Of a stretch of 64,000 bases of DNA, positions 23,740 to 35,639 are shown piece after piece (position 1 is the stretch's first letter; each line of letters opens with the position of its first letter). A model generated the notes under the pieces. The model did not search any database. It was not told the origin of the DNA and saw only the letters and a list, made by a program, of their open reading frames with translations. This stretch comes from Metridium senile (lineage: Eukaryota > Cnidaria > Anthozoa > Actiniaria > Metridiidae): assembly GCA_949775045.1 (NCBI GenBank), contig OX459098.1, positions 11,752,741 to 11,816,740 of the forward strand, read 5' to 3'. The position numbers and the translations under genes were made by a program.

Positions 23740-24690
23740 GTTTTTAACTGACTATAGGCTGACTACCCGTTGTGAAAGACAACTACTTTTCCGACAATTC
23801 CAAGGACCACTGACTATCAGAGACAATGGCGTAGTTCTAAACCTTTCCTTGTGATTTTGAAAGCCTTAAGGTATCAGGAGGGGTTGGGGACCTCTACTCA
23901 CGCAAACTCAAATTATGCGCAAGCTTTGTAAAATATTCCAGTAAAACTATATATTTTTTGAAAGCTGAATAAATGTAGTTTTTGAAAATTAATTCAAAAT
24001 TTTCATTATTTAAAACGACAAAAAGATATTCCGACTAAAGCGTGTTTTGACTGTACTTCGTTTGAAAAGCTCGAACTCTGTCAGGATTTCCGTCTCAGTG
24101 ATAAAAATCATGTTAGCAGACTCCTAATACATCAATCTCTAAAACGGTGTATGCGATTTCTCATAACTTCTTCAGATCAGCCGCTATTGAGTCTCAAATA
24201 TCGATTTTTGAATTTATCACGTATAAGTGTACAAACTAAGCAATATCTCCACAACGAAAACGAAAATGAAAAATCGCTGGCACCGTTTTTTGGTTCCAGA
24301 TTTGATTTATATTTGTGCAATGTTTGGAACCAAACCATTGAATTGCAAGGAAACTAGAGCGCTTTCGTCTTTTCAAACGAAGTACGGTCAAAACACGCTT
24401 TAGTCGGAATATCTTTTTGTCGTTTTAAATAATGAAAATTTTGAATTAATTTTCACAAACTACAATTATTCAGCTTTCAAAAAATATATACCTTTACTGG
24501 AATATTTTACAAAGCTTGCACATAATTTGAGCTTGCGTGAGTAGAGACAGTAGAGGTCCTCAGCCCCTCCTGATACCTTAAGTGGTAGCTTCCAAGGCCG
24601 TGCTTCGTTGCCTGCTGTTTGAGACCAAAATATCTCTTAAATGCTTCTTTAACTTTAATTTGTCACCAAGCTTTGTGAGTTAAAGCCAAC
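23740..24690 (-). pseudogene. Second copy of the 12.1-12.3 kb exon, split by a foldback element
   Basis: Flanks 23740-23869 and 24578-24690 together correspond to 12060-12340 (for instance GLKQQAT-HGLGSYHL is encoded on both). The inserted element separates the halves at TTAA. About nine bases present in the intact copy are missing at the left joint. The frame is also broken outside the insertion. Confidence 0.55.
23870..24577. mobile_element. 708-bp foldback element, TTAA-flanked
   Basis: Inverted arms of about 205 bp (23870-24070 and 24372-24577) start GGTATCAGGAGGGG and are flanked by TTAA (23866-23869 and 24578-24581). The 0.3-kb centre has no coding potential. Its ends differ from those of the 1.3-4.1 kb foldback, so it is another family with the same target. 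Confidence 0.85.
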
Positions 24691-24839
24691 AGGCACCCGA
24701 CTTCGGTGACGCTCAAAAGGAACTTCCTCGCCTCTTCTGTAATAACTTTCAATAACTTTCACTATACCGCTATTCATTTTGACCAAACATCAAAGCGTCC
24801 AGCAAAAAGTGGCGGTGCAGTTGATGCATTAGAGATTTT

Positions 24840-25165
24840 GTGTAGTTACCTTTTTTTCACAGTCAGGTTTCTCATCGACCTCATCTTCAAGTCAAATCCT
24901 TCTACTTCATTTTTTTCACAGTCAGGTTTCTCATCGACCACATCTTCCTCATCAAAGTCAAATCCCTCTTTAAATTCATCTTCGGGGCACAGGAAAAGAA
25001 TAATTCGTTTGTAGTCTTTTCCCAGTTCTGTTTTGTATTTTTCAAGATGGAAAGCATCAGTGCTGCCAGGAAGCAGTGTAGCATGACTGCGATCATCATA
25101 TAATAATACATATTGGAGTGTGTCATCAAATGTCCTTTAGTTGAATGCCTTATATTTTCCAATTA
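24840..25165 (-). pseudogene. Unrecognised exon-like ORF with acidic repeat
   Basis: A minus-strand frame reads DDTLQYVLLYDDRSHATLL, then KYKTELGKDYKRIILFLCPE, followed by an Asp/Glu-rich part. That part is encoded twice by a roughly 55-bp tandem repeat (24850-24965: TTTTTTCACAGTCAGGTTTC in both units). It then runs into a stop. I cannot name it. Confidence 0.3.
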
Positions 25166-25269
25166 TCCCCTTTTCAAGGATCAGCTCGTAATTTGCTGAT
25201 TTTTGAACACTTACTGGTAATCGTTTAAGTAATAAAGATTTACCGTGAATAATAAAAGATTTGCCGTGA

Positions 25270-26240
25270 GTAATAAAGTTTTGCCGTGACATTTATGGGC
25301 CACCGTATTTAACTCTGCTTTGAGCATTCATTTTCTTAAATGGTGCTGGACTGTTGTACTTTCCAAACTTTCCTGCCAGTACCAGTTTCTGTTTCTCTTC
25401 TAATGCCTTGTACTTCTGCTAGGACATGTTATCATATTCATAGGCTCGTCGCATGTCGCCACACCCAAAGCATACAGAGTGTTTTCCCTTCTGAGTGCCA
25501 TCTTCAAATTCGACAGCTGGACTGTCACCATTCATGAATCTCATTTTCTCATGTATACCACTTGATTACCCTGCACATTTATTTCAGAATGTTTAAATAT
25601 TTTTAAGCACTCTCTTCTTGTGGGTAAAAAATGACAGCTGGCCACAATCCTTTGCTCCAGATGCTCCCATGAGATAAAGTTGTGGGGCTTCAATGACTGA
25701 CTGTGTATCCATATCTTGTCCAGTTTTCTCTTTGTACTCCTCTGAGCTCAGGTGGACAGCTAGATCATACAATTGTCGTAGTAGAACAAGCATGAAACCT
25801 GGTCCAGCAATAGAAGAATGGTCGTTCCAAATCAGCCAGTTTTACGTGTGGTCACAGGTTTTCAAGTGACTTCGTAGTGTTTCATCAGACATCCCTTTTT
25901 TCATTCAGCTTACTGAGGTGTTCTTTCACTTGATGGGCATGTCTTCATACTCCTGGTTACTTCTGGTCCTCATAAGCTGGTGATGTTGTTTCAGGCTTAT
26001 GTTTGGTATTTCTTGTAATGGATATTTTCTAGCTGATATGTTTAGAACTTTTTTCTCAATCTTGCCCTCTGATGTTAGAACAAGGTTTGTGAATCTGTTT
26101 TCCAATACTGGAACCCCCAGATTAAACGAACCATTTGCAATCATTTCTTTAATACTTTTTTTGAGCTTCAGACTACTCTTGTGTCCGGTACCGATATGTG
26201 CCCACCAGGTTGTTTCTTTAGGCTACGACGGATACAGGTT
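25270..26240 (-). pseudogene. Family-A gene, second degraded copy
   Basis: Minus-strand pieces parallel those at 9.0-9.6 kb: SFNLGVPVLEN, ARKYPLQEI, IWNDHSSIAGPGFMLVLL and RQLYDLAVHL. They continue further than the first copy into FMNGDSPAVEFEDGTQKG with a Cys pair (CFGCG), a hallmark of the same uncharacterised family. Stops (near 25417 and 25840) and frameshifts (near 25900 and 26175) show that it is dead. The first copy stops matching soon after the QLYD region. Confidence 0.6.
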
Positions 26241-28672
26241 TTTCCTATAGTGAAATCATTTATTTTAATTAAAAATGTGAATCATTCTAAATACTCTAGT
26301 TACTCTAATGAATTACTCTAGTTACTAATAACTATAATTATACAGTACATGTAGGTGAGCGGTAGTAGTTGATTAATCTATAATTCATACATTTACTCTA
26401 GTGATAAGTTATCAAGAGACTATTTCATAGTTTGACTAAAAGCACACTGTACTGCCAAAATCATTTCATTAATTATTTAAAAAAATGTAATTTGAACCAC
26501 AATAAGCATTTGTGATGCTACTCATTTCAAATCTGACGCCTAAATGCTTTGAAGTATACGCATGACAATCGTTTAAAACACAAGATATAGCAAATGTGGT
26601 ATGAAATCAAAGCTTGTGATTTATACTTTTGTCTACAAACTCTACCGTTATGATTCGAAGAGAGATGCGAAAATTCATGAAAAATCAAATCCAACTACTC
26701 ACGCTAATGGGCCAATTGTTTAAGTTTCAATGTGAATACAGTATGAATGTGTCTCGAATAACATGTTTTGATGAAATTTTATTGCCGTGTTTTGTTTGAT
26801 TTAAAACTATAGTTTTAATTGTGGTGTCTTTCTTATGTTAAAACATGATGATGTTGCATTACTTTCTAAGCCTAAATTTATCTCATATTAGTCTACGAGT
26901 TAATCTAACTTGTACCAATTTTATACGTTTCGAAGTTGATTTTTACTCATCTTAAAGAAGCTCAAAATGCTTATTTCTACTAATACACTGTCATATTAGC
27001 CAAAACTAGCTGTTTTGCGATGTTAATTACTGTGAATTTAATGAATATAATAAAGGGGGCGAATCATCCTAAAAGAGGGCGAAACATCTGGGGGCGAAAC
27101 ATCCAGGGGGCGAAACATACGTCAAAACATCTTCCCAATCCCCTTAAATACCTAGTTAAGCAACAAACATTCATAAACACATAATAGAGATAAGTTGCAA
27201 GTATATTTTAATATATATTATATATTGTAAATGCAAGTTCAAGTTAGTAGTACACTCTTTAAATTATCAATAATTATTAAGTTGTTAGGGCAATTATATT
27301 TAATTGTTATCTTCTATCTGGTTAACAATATTATAAGTCTTGATTCCTTGCCATCTGAATAAAACAAGAACATAAAATTAGGTCAAAACAATAGAATAGG
27401 TATAAAAGCATATATTTATCCGGAAGCCGTTTCACACCAAAAACGTTTCCCTCACTTTCTTTTCTTTTTTTTGCTCTACTTTAACTAAATATTGTGCTGT
27501 CAATCCGCTATATTACGCTAATATATGTTATGGGATAGTTTAGATTTATCGTATAACATACTAATGTCATCTGACTATCAAGCGGAGTTAGTAGAGTTTG
27601 CAAAAGTGACTCAATAAGCAGATATAATAAGAGAGTGCATTAGAGATTTCCGATTTAGCGGATTATAGGCGGAATAGGCATATAATAGTGGAATAGGCAT
27701 ATAGAAGAAATATTGTTTTCAATGTTTTGTAAAGTTGAAATAAAAATGGCGCAATTATCGAGGGGGCTTTGGAATATACTAATCCAAATCCGCTAAATCG
27801 GAAATCTCTATTAGAGTTTCATCCCTCTACCAGTAAGCTGCACTTGATAATCAGGTTGCATTAGTAATAGTACATTAGGTACTATTATAATACATTAGTA
27901 ATAGTATATTACTAGGTAATAATATAAAAATTGTTCTCCATCTGCCAGCGGCCTCATTTGGAATGTAGAAGCAACTTTATAGCAGAAAATAGCAACAAAC
28001 AACTGCCAAAACCTTGTGCAATGTATCATCATAATAAAGGATCATGGGATATCTTTTCCGTGGGAGCATGGTAGGAATTATAATATATTTTATTATCTTC
28101 AAATATTACCTCACTTGATATATGTTATGGAGCATCACCTTACAAAGCTTACAGATTCATAACTTAAGCGGAATAAAGCATATGCAAATACGAAACATTC
28201 AGACCGTTTTGAAAATGTCTTCTATCTCATCTAAACTAAAATAACTGTAATTACAATTTTTAACTGAATGTCATGTCATCTAACACCTCTAAACATTTGA
28301 CAAAACGCGCATTTGCACAGCCTCAATTCAGAGTAAATTCAAATGTGTTATCAATTGTTAAGCAATAACATTTTTCTGGTGCTTTGTTTGGGATTTGTGA
28401 ATATTTTGACATTAAATTGAGGCTGAGTCTGTTAAAATTTTGTGCTCGAAAACCATATTTTATTTCACGGAATGAAAAGTTCTATAAAGCGAAATCCAAC
28501 TATAATTGGTTGACACCACGCTCTTTTCCGTGTCATTAATTAAATCTATGAGTGTAGCGGTGTGGTCAGTCGAGTTGGTCTATATAGTAATAAAAGGAAA
28601 CAATTGTTTGTGTACAGCACGTTGAGGTAGTGTTCAGGTAACGCATTAGTGTCGCATTTGAATAGGTCGATA
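26241..28672. other. Non-coding stretch with one MITE and a short G-rich tandem repeat
   Basis: No gene is visible. Around 27054-27112 a motif GGGGGCGAAACATC is repeated about four times with small changes. Around 27840-27935 there are AT-rich TAGTAATAGTA repeats with local dyads. The MITE at 27642-27808 is listed separately. Confidence 0.5.
27642..27808. mobile_element. MITE (167 bp)
   Basis: Perfect 23-bp terminal inverted repeats begin AGAGATTTCCGATTTAGCGG and are flanked by ATT on both sides (27639-27641 and 27809-27811). A 3-bp duplication suggests a Harbinger-like mover, although ATT is not its usual target. Confidence 0.7.
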
Positions 28673-28818
28673 GAGTCGTTTTCGTATGAGTGGGAAACTT
28701 AAATATGACGCGATACCGTTACGATACGACAGGAATTTCGAATGTTTTTATCACGACTAAGATACAGATACGGTTACGATACGGCGCGGCAAGTTTCCCA
28801 CCCATACGAAAACGACTC
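28673..28818. mobile_element. MITE (146 bp), family shared with 52953-53082
   Basis: Terminal repeats of about 28 bp begin GAGTCGTTTTCGTATGAG and are flanked by TA. The centre contains short ACGATACGG-type repeats. Ends and centre resemble the element at 52953-53082. Confidence 0.7.
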
Positions 28819-29576
28819 TATTAATACCAATAAAAAAATACATATATATTTCTTACGATTGAACTTGTTGAGGCTATTATCCTCAACAATGGACTTCTTT
28901 TCTTTGTCTTTATTTTGCCGTACTGTAAAGTGTGTGTCCGCTAACCAATTAACATCGCAGGCGCGTGTGTGTGTGCATGTTCTCACATCTCTGTGTTTGC
29001 ACGTGCAATGTTTGTGTAGTGTGTTCGTCAATTGGTGAGTTTTTCATCGTTTTGCTTGCTCGTATTTTTTCTTTTTTTTGTAATGCTATGTTCTTTATTT
29101 TGTTAGGATTTTGCTGCAGTTTGTGCAATAAATCGAGTTCACCGTTAACTGTGTACATGTGATGAGTGCAAATTATCCCTAACAGAACTTTTTAAGGAGC
29201 TCATCAACTATTCAACAAAGTCCTGCTAGAGACCATCTGTGGACGTTTTTAATTGTTTTATTTAATCTAGTTTTTGTTATTGCAGGTATTTCAGTATGAC
29301 TATCTAATAAATTATGATATTTACTAGATATTTTAAGTTAAGGTAGATACCGGAATTGATGAGCGACTTGAGCATCTGGTATCTCAACAACCGACCAAGA
29401 TCCTTAAAAAAGAATTTTGGAACTTAGTAAATTTGTTCATTTGTTAAATGGTAATTATTTCTGACGTCACACTCTTAGCCATCATTGTAACTTATAAGTA
29501 TATTTTACATCTTTGGCACCTTGAGTCACGCTTTCCCTATTCATCTATAATAAGAATATGGCTATTTACTTTTCAT

Positions 29577-29955
29577 TCATGCTAACGACCCAAGCTGCAT
29601 GAATTTCTTATCAGGATATTTAACTCGCATGTCAGTGATGTCTTTCAAAATTTGCCATAATGATTAACATTCTCCACTTTGATATTCTAGCACTAATCCA
29701 TGAAAATTCATTATTAGAGTAACTATTTTCATTGCTTGCAACACATTATTTTTCATTATTTTTGGCTCACCTCTTGGAGCATCTCCTTTTAATGGTTTTG
29801 CTTGAAGTTGAACAGAAATAGGAATAAGGAACACAGCAAATATCTGATGTGTCTGTGTGAATGTACATGTATACATTTCAAAGATACTCACCCATGCTAT
29901 TGCCAATCACAGCAAACACGAAAAAAGCAGCAATTGCAAGATACTTCACGTTCAT
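29577..29955 (-). CDS. Small secreted-peptide precursor, three exons, 52 residues
   Basis: Exon 1 (29892-29955) encodes MNVKYLAIAAFFVFAVIG, a textbook signal peptide: one basic residue, then a hydrophobic core, then small residues. Exon 2 (29771-29800) and exon 3 (29577-29641) follow through GT-AG introns of 91 and 129 bp, both phase 1, and end at TGA. The mature part is basic and cysteine-free (KPLKGDAPR, then KYPDKKFMQLGSLA). Upstream of the ATG is a strong acceptor (TTGTTCTTCTGTATTGTAG), so the 5' leader is spliced. The acceptor of exon 3 is weak. The role is unknown; a peptide hormone or similar secreted factor is possible. No homologue is recognised. Confidence 0.5.
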
Positions 29956-30365
29956 TGTTCAGTTTCAGAATCTACAATACAGAAGAACAATAAAAGTCAA
30001 AAGCTTGAAACAAAATACTATGAAGTTTTTTTTTTCTCTTTTTTTTTTACTGCACTTTCTTCTTCACCTTAATATTAGATGATTGTGAGCTTTCTTGTTA
30101 ATTTCCAAGCAATTGTAATTGTAAAACGTGACTACTAATTTCATTATTATCACACACACACAAGTCGCACTTCCCATTCATCATAAAAAATGACATTGTT
30201 TTCGTCATCACTCCTCACTCATGAAACATTGACATTGATATTAACATTTTTTTCTGTTATCTTTCGCCCTATTCTTCTCTGAAAGAACTCAAGTATATGT
30301 CCCAAATATGTCAATTAACACAAGGGATAGCTTGATAGCGTCAGAAGAGAGAGAATTAAGTTTAC

Positions 30366-30425
30366 CTCAAGTTTATCAGCTGTTCTTGCTTATGATGCTG
30401 TCTTGTTAACGATGATATTAAATAG
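30366..30425 (-). promoter_or_regulatory. Candidate TATA-like promoter and 5' leader exon for the secreted-peptide gene
   Basis: On the minus strand CTATTTAATATC (plus 30414-30425) is followed about 30 bp later by a leader that ends in a donor CTTGAG-GTAAAC at 30366. This could splice to the acceptor just upstream of the ATG at 29955. It is inferred from spacing only. Confidence 0.3.
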
Positions 30426-30590
30426 AGAAGTAAGCTCTTTTTTACAAAATGCTAATGTTTCTATTTTCATTTAGCCAATTAGCAGAAAACTCGTACGCTC
30501 AGATGTTTTATGAATAGTAATACTAACAATGAACAATATATTATGTATTTTATGGTGTATTTTTTATGAGCCCACCTGAGGAGCTAGCAT

Positions 30591-30956
30591 CTAATGGATG
30601 ACGTTTTTATCAATATTCTTAGCTGCTAATAATCTATCTGTTATTATTATAGAATTGTCAATGAAATACCTGTATTTCTCGGCGTCAAACTTCTTATATT
30701 TTAATAAAGTTAATTGAAAATAAAATGTTTTTTCACATGTGAAAATATCATCACTATGGTTACACAGCTTTACCGAAACTTCTTGTGTGAAAAAAGTTTT
30801 CTTTTTCTTTTTATTGATAGTTATATAATAACAGAACATAACATGGTCGCTTGGAGATACGAATTTTATCTTCTCTATACATTTGCTTATGATCATTGAC
30901 TTTGCAATTCTAGTATCTTTAAAGATATTTATTCCCTTGTTTTGCATACCAAGCAT
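30591..30956 (-). CDS. Hypothetical 121-residue ORF
   Basis: An uninterrupted AT-rich frame contains DHVMFCYYITINKKKKK and FTCEKTFYFQLTLLKYKKF. There is no recognisable domain and no clear splice or promoter signal. It lies upstream of the secreted-peptide gene, so it may be chance. Confidence 0.2.
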   Translation of the reverse strand: MLGMQNKGINIFKDTRIAKSMIISKCIEKIKFVSPSDHVMFCYYITINKKKKKTFFTQEVSVKLCNHSDDIFTCEKTFYFQLTLLKYKKFDAEKYRYFIDNSIIITDRLLAAKNIDKNVIH

Positions 30957-31195
30957 TTCTGAGCTTCAAAACTAAAAAACAGTAAACAAACATTGTATTC
31001 CCATTTCGTGTTAAAAACAGTGCAAGTCAGTATTATTTCCCACGCCCAGGGGCGATATATGGTCATAAATTGGAAATTTAAATATTAAAATGATACAACT
31101 TCTTCACTATTTTAAACAACATTTTCCCTTCCTCTAAACGCAATATATACAAATAAATCTAATTTCAATTTTAAGTACCAAGATTTGGAATAAGT

Positions 31196-31580
31196 CTATT
31201 TACTGTCAATCTGAAGTTTTATGGACATCGATAGACAACTTTGCGAACTAGATCGGCTCGTGACGGCAAACGCGGCAATAAAAAAAAATTTCGAATAAAC
31301 TGTTAAAAGCCTAAAGTTTGCAGTAACACATATACAAATTATATATAAATTCGTATTTTTTTGGCGAGGTTTTGACGGGATACGAGCGAAATTACAATAC
31401 ATGACAACTAATTTCACTAATATCAGACACACAAACTACTCGCCCTTCCCATTCATCAAAGCCTAAGGCTTTTTTACTTTGTTTTTGAACTCACTCACTC
31501 ACGAAACATTGACATTGACATTTGTTTTTCTACACCCATATTTTTTTCTACACCCTTTCGCCCTTTTCCTGATGTGGAGA
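31196..31580 (-). repeat. Degenerate second copy of the secreted-peptide locus upstream region
   Basis: 31404-31580 matches 30128-30300 with changes: both have CTTCCCATTCATCA and CATGAAACATTGACATTGA-type stretches. Below it on the minus strand is a hydrophobic stretch (KFFFIAAFAV) like the signal peptide core of the intact gene. A decayed tandem duplicate is the likely explanation. Confidence 0.35.
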
Positions 31581-31907
31581 TGAACACGTTTTTTTCGCGA
31601 CTTTATCATTAGTATAGGTAATCATATGGTTTCGAGTGCAATTTGGGAATAATTCGCACGAGTGTGTTTTTCAAAGAGTACAAATTGCAAGAGACCGTAC
31701 TCGGTCGAACCCATAATATGAAATTCGTTCGTTTACAACCATATTCAAAGCGATTTAGGATCCAACTTCAAAGAGCTTATTTGACGACAAAATGTGAATA
31801 TGTAAAGCGATTTCGGATTCTAATACTTATAAGACCAACTTCAAAGAGTTTTTTCTAATTTTCTAAGCCTAATGTGGCTAAATGTTTACTGTTTTTGGCT
31901 GTGAAAG

Positions 31908-32120
31908 TTAATCTGAATCTGAATGACTGTCAATGAAATATCGACGCTTTCGACGACTGCTTGACTGGACGTTTGGATTTACTGTAGACGAGTTGTTAAA
32001 GTTGAAGGAAACCTGGCAGTTGTTGAACGTGTTCAGGAGACTTTGTTCTTGTGATTTCATCATCGTTGGATTCATTGACAAAGATGGACCTTGACTCGGC
32101 ATAGAGTTGTTACTCGGCAT
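31908..32120 (-). CDS. Hypothetical C-terminal exon, Asn/Ser-rich with basic-acidic tail
   Basis: The frame reads NTFNNCQVSFNFNNSS and ends RRKRRYFIDSHSDSD before a stop. An Arg/Lys cluster followed by Ser-Asp repeats looks like a nuclear-localisation and acidic tail. Two MPS(N/Q) repeats lie at its start. I do not recognise the gene; upstream exons are not visible. Confidence 0.3.
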   Translation of the reverse strand: MPSNNSMPSQGPSLSMNPTMMKSQEQSLLNTFNNCQVSFNFNNSSTVNPNVQSSSRRKRRYFIDSHSDSD

Positions 32121-32607
32121 TAGAGTTGTTACTTTTCTAGATATTTATGGTGGGAAGCCACATTTTTAAGGTAAAACAATATACAGTATTTATTTATTAT
32201 ACTTTTATTTCAACTTCTGTAAACAATTCATTATAATTAATATATTTTTATGTACTTTCTTTACTAGTTGAAGTCCTTCTCTCTTAACAATTGTACTCGT
32301 TACGAAACGGTAAATAAAAGAAGTTTGCGGCTAAAAAAATATCTATTGACGTCGTTATATTCCTCTCTTCACACCATTTCTTATATACATTAAGTCCTAC
32401 TAGTATTTTCGTTTTTTGAGCCATTTTTTAGTTCTTCAATGACAAAATCTTTTCTCATTCAAAATGGCTGCCATTTTTTCCCTCTCGGATGTCAACTTTG
32501 CTTCAAATTTTCCGCAAATTTTTTGCCATCATAATCTTTCATCTGATTGGTTAAACTATTTTTCTATTGTTTATTAGCCAATCACAAGCAAAACTTTTGT
32601 TTGTAAT

Positions 32608-32690
32608 TAGCACTGTATTACTTTGTTTTTGCACTGTATTACCTTGTTTTTGCACTGAATTACCTCTAAAATGCACTGTTTATCAGCCAA
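32608..32690. repeat. Short tandem repeat, GCACTGTATTACC units
   Basis: Three to four units of about 22 bp (GCACTGTATTACCTTGTTTT and variants) are followed by CAGCCAATCAGAATCGAG. They probably form the end of a dispersed repeat. The rest of 32130-34020 shows no gene. Confidence 0.5.
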
Positions 32691-34026
32691 TCAGAATCGA
32701 GTAATTTTTTTATGTATATTATTAGATATGAAATAAAGCAACGTTTTGATGTCGTAAGTGTTAGTTTACATTTGAATAATGTAATAGAATCGGCGAGAAA
32801 CTATCGACTTAATGCGTAATGTTTGAATTGTACATCAATCCCAGAATCCCTTGTGCAAGTACAGGGATCAAATTACCGGTAACTCATTCATTAGGTTATT
32901 ATAATTAGGGTTATAATTACGCGTACGATATCATGGTTCAAACATACTCAGGTACTTTCTAATTTCAGCGGACATCAGGCCATTTCTTAAAGTATTTGCC
33001 AGAATAGGCCAGTATATAGTGTCAAAATGTAGTGAAAACTTGGCTCCTCCTGCGTGTACTTTAAACCTATTATATTCTTTGTTAGCCTTGTTCATTGTTT
33101 AACTTAAGTATTTTGTTGTTTCTATTGAATTACGTAGACTGTGCCCAGTACACGGAGAAGGAGCCGAAAACTTAGAGTGTCTGTAAAATCAAAAATATGA
33201 ACTTTCACAACTTCTTTTGTAATAATAGTCCTTACCGGATTCATTCCTATCACACTAGATCGACCAGCCAATTACGTTCTCACTTGTGAATGTCGTTTGA
33301 ATATTAAGGAGTTCACAGTTTGGTGTCTTTGGCCAAAAAATTGGAATTCTTTACCTTTATCAAAGTGTACGAATCAAAAAACTGTGCATCCAGTAATATT
33401 TCAGAAATCGTGTATATTTAATTGAGCAACTAGAAACAACTCTCAAACTGCAAGACGTTTCACTGATTTGTAGACAGATAAACGTGTAGTTAGAGGGTCG
33501 TTTCACACACTTCAACGTACAATAAACGGTTCACTGAAATACTTCTCGGCGACCACGGTTTTTCAATTCGCACTGTAAGACCACTGAACGATATATAATG
33601 ATATAACTCCTGTAAAATCAGAAGAATAATTTCCACAGTCAGATACTCCACTTGTTGAATATTAAGAGTACGACATAAACGTTGCCATCTGATTTAGCAC
33701 GAGGCGCTCGTAGATCTTTGACATAGTCGGTAAAATAAACATTGGACAGAAGTCATTGTTGGTTTTGACTTCTGCGCTACTTGGGGGCCTATTATAGGGG
33801 TTCGCCATACCTCAAAACCTTTATTTTTCGTCATGATTTTCTGTTAACCGCCGCAAAGCGCCATTTATCTTACACTTTCCTACTCACTACCGAATAAAAT
33901 CATTAAATTTGCATAGCAAGATTAAAGGTACAAAAAACCTACCCGATCATTAAAAATACCTTCAATTGAATCTCACAGTTCTCCCAAATCTCGATCTGGA
34001 TTCAACCAGAAAGAAGGCTAAATGCG

Positions 34027-34347
34027 TTAACTGAGCCACTTCGTGTTCTTTGTATCTCGTTTCATCGCAGACAGCATCATCATCAATGTCGTCACTTTCG
34101 TCAGAATTGTATTCATCATCGGTATCGTTAGATTCGGCTTCACAAGATTGTGATCGCCGTCTGCTGGCTCTGTGATGTAGTTAGAGTTACTTTGGTTAAG
34201 CAATGCGACCTTCTCAATAGTTAAGTTCGTCTCATAACAGGAAGGTGGTAGTGTTCCTGCTTTTGCCTTGGTGGTTCCTTTTATTGTTGAGCTTTGTCGT
34301 ACAGCTCTTCCATAAACATTTGCAAAATCATTGAGTCTTTGTCTCAA
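34027..34347 (-). pseudogene. Unrecognised exon with acidic tail, one frameshift
   Basis: A frame reads RLNDFANVYGRAVRQSSTI and KVALLNQSNSNYIT; after a one-base shift near 34160 the sensible reading becomes SRRRSQSCEAESND and a run of Asp/Glu/Ser. A pyrimidine-rich acceptor (TTGCTTCCTGCAATTGAG) precedes it at about 34350. It is exon-like, but the family is unknown. Confidence 0.3.
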
Positions 34348-34689
34348 TTGCAGGAAGCAACTTCATTTGTGGTATATCTTTCAACTCGATAGATCCTTTA
34401 CGCAGTTTTCAACCGAAATCTGCATGTTAAAGCTCATTAAACCCAAAAACCGAGCAGCAAAATCAGCAATTTTTCCACAACCGACCCACATCTCTATAAC
34501 CGTAACCTGCCACAAAAATTGCAACAATACTGAAAACCGAACTCTAAAATTGGCAAAAACCATCAAACCGTCAACCTATAACAGGTCCCTCTTCGGTATA
34601 GGAATGATTTGTGCGACTTTTCAAGATGATGGAAACGTTTTCTTTGAAATATTGTTGTTTATGAGTTGGTCAAGGGTGATACTAGGCAA

Positions 34690-35560
34690 TTAGAAGCCAA
34701 CTTGATAAACTTACTGGAATCCCATTATGGCCACAGGAGTTATCTGATCTTAGCTTTTTTAATTCTTGGGTAACTTCCTGGCAAGTGACAGGTCTGAGAG
34801 AGAAGGCATCATCATTATGGTCAGGTAAGGAATCAATTAGCTACCACAGATTATCGACATACTCTGCTGCAGCGCCACGTTAAGTGGTGGAAGCAAATTG
34901 TATATTGATCTCGTTAGGATTGACCCTAAGAGTATTCTGTGGCCTTTCGATTTTGCATTAATCCAAAGAGGAGGTCAGAAAAAATTAAAGGCTACTGGGG
35001 GTTTCGTCTGCTTATAGGCTTTTATTGGTTCTCTACTCACACTACATTCATCTTATCATACGGCTTCACAACAACAAGCTCGCCAAGCATCACATGCATT
35101 ACAGTATCATGGTTACACATCTATGTTGTAGCTGTTTGTAAAATTTCTCGTAGACAACGAGATCTTTTGGAGGTATTTACGCATACAATACCACTACTAA
35201 ATGGCAGACGTTGTGAGTAAAATTGACATCTAACCAAATGGTTTCAGTTTTATCCTCTTCAGGACTATTGTCTACTTGTAGATCGATCCTCCTTATAATA
35301 GTAAACATCCTCCATCTCCATTTTCATATTCTCTGTCTTTTCTTATGAATATATATCCATCTATGTTAAGTTCTCTATCTGGGATTTTGCTTGTTAGCTT
35401 TTGTTCTTTTTAAAATAGTCAGCTCCTCTATTTTGGTGTTATCTTCTATACTTCTGGTAGTTTGCTGTTGGTCAAAATACCATTTACATTTAAGTGTGCA
35501 GTTTTTAGAAAACTACGATTATCATCGCTTGGTATGGACGAGCTTAGTTTAAGTTAATTG
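34690..35560 (-). mobile_element. LINE fragment: endonuclease and start of RT
   Basis: Minus-strand traces of the AP endonuclease (IPDRELNIDGYIFIRKDRE, GDGGC, ETIWLDV) run from 35560 to about 35000. Lower down, 34900-34690 has FSLRPVTCQEVTQELKKL with SDNSCGHNGIP, the start of the RT region. Many stops and shifts interrupt it. Confidence 0.6.
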
Positions 35561-35639
35561 AGTAGTTTGTTTGATGGTCTTAGACAAGTAGGACATCTCA
35601 AGTCGAAGTTCTCCAGTTATTGATACCTTTTGTATCCCT

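Noticed and set aside
28840..29162. Several overlapping frames with His/Thr/Cys-rich or Cys/Val-rich residues
   Set aside because: They come from TG/CA-rich simple sequence and are open on both strands; no domain or splice context.
29577..29955. Venom-type toxin precursor
   Set aside because: There is a signal peptide but no cysteine framework or known toxin motif; it is kept as a secreted peptide of unknown role.
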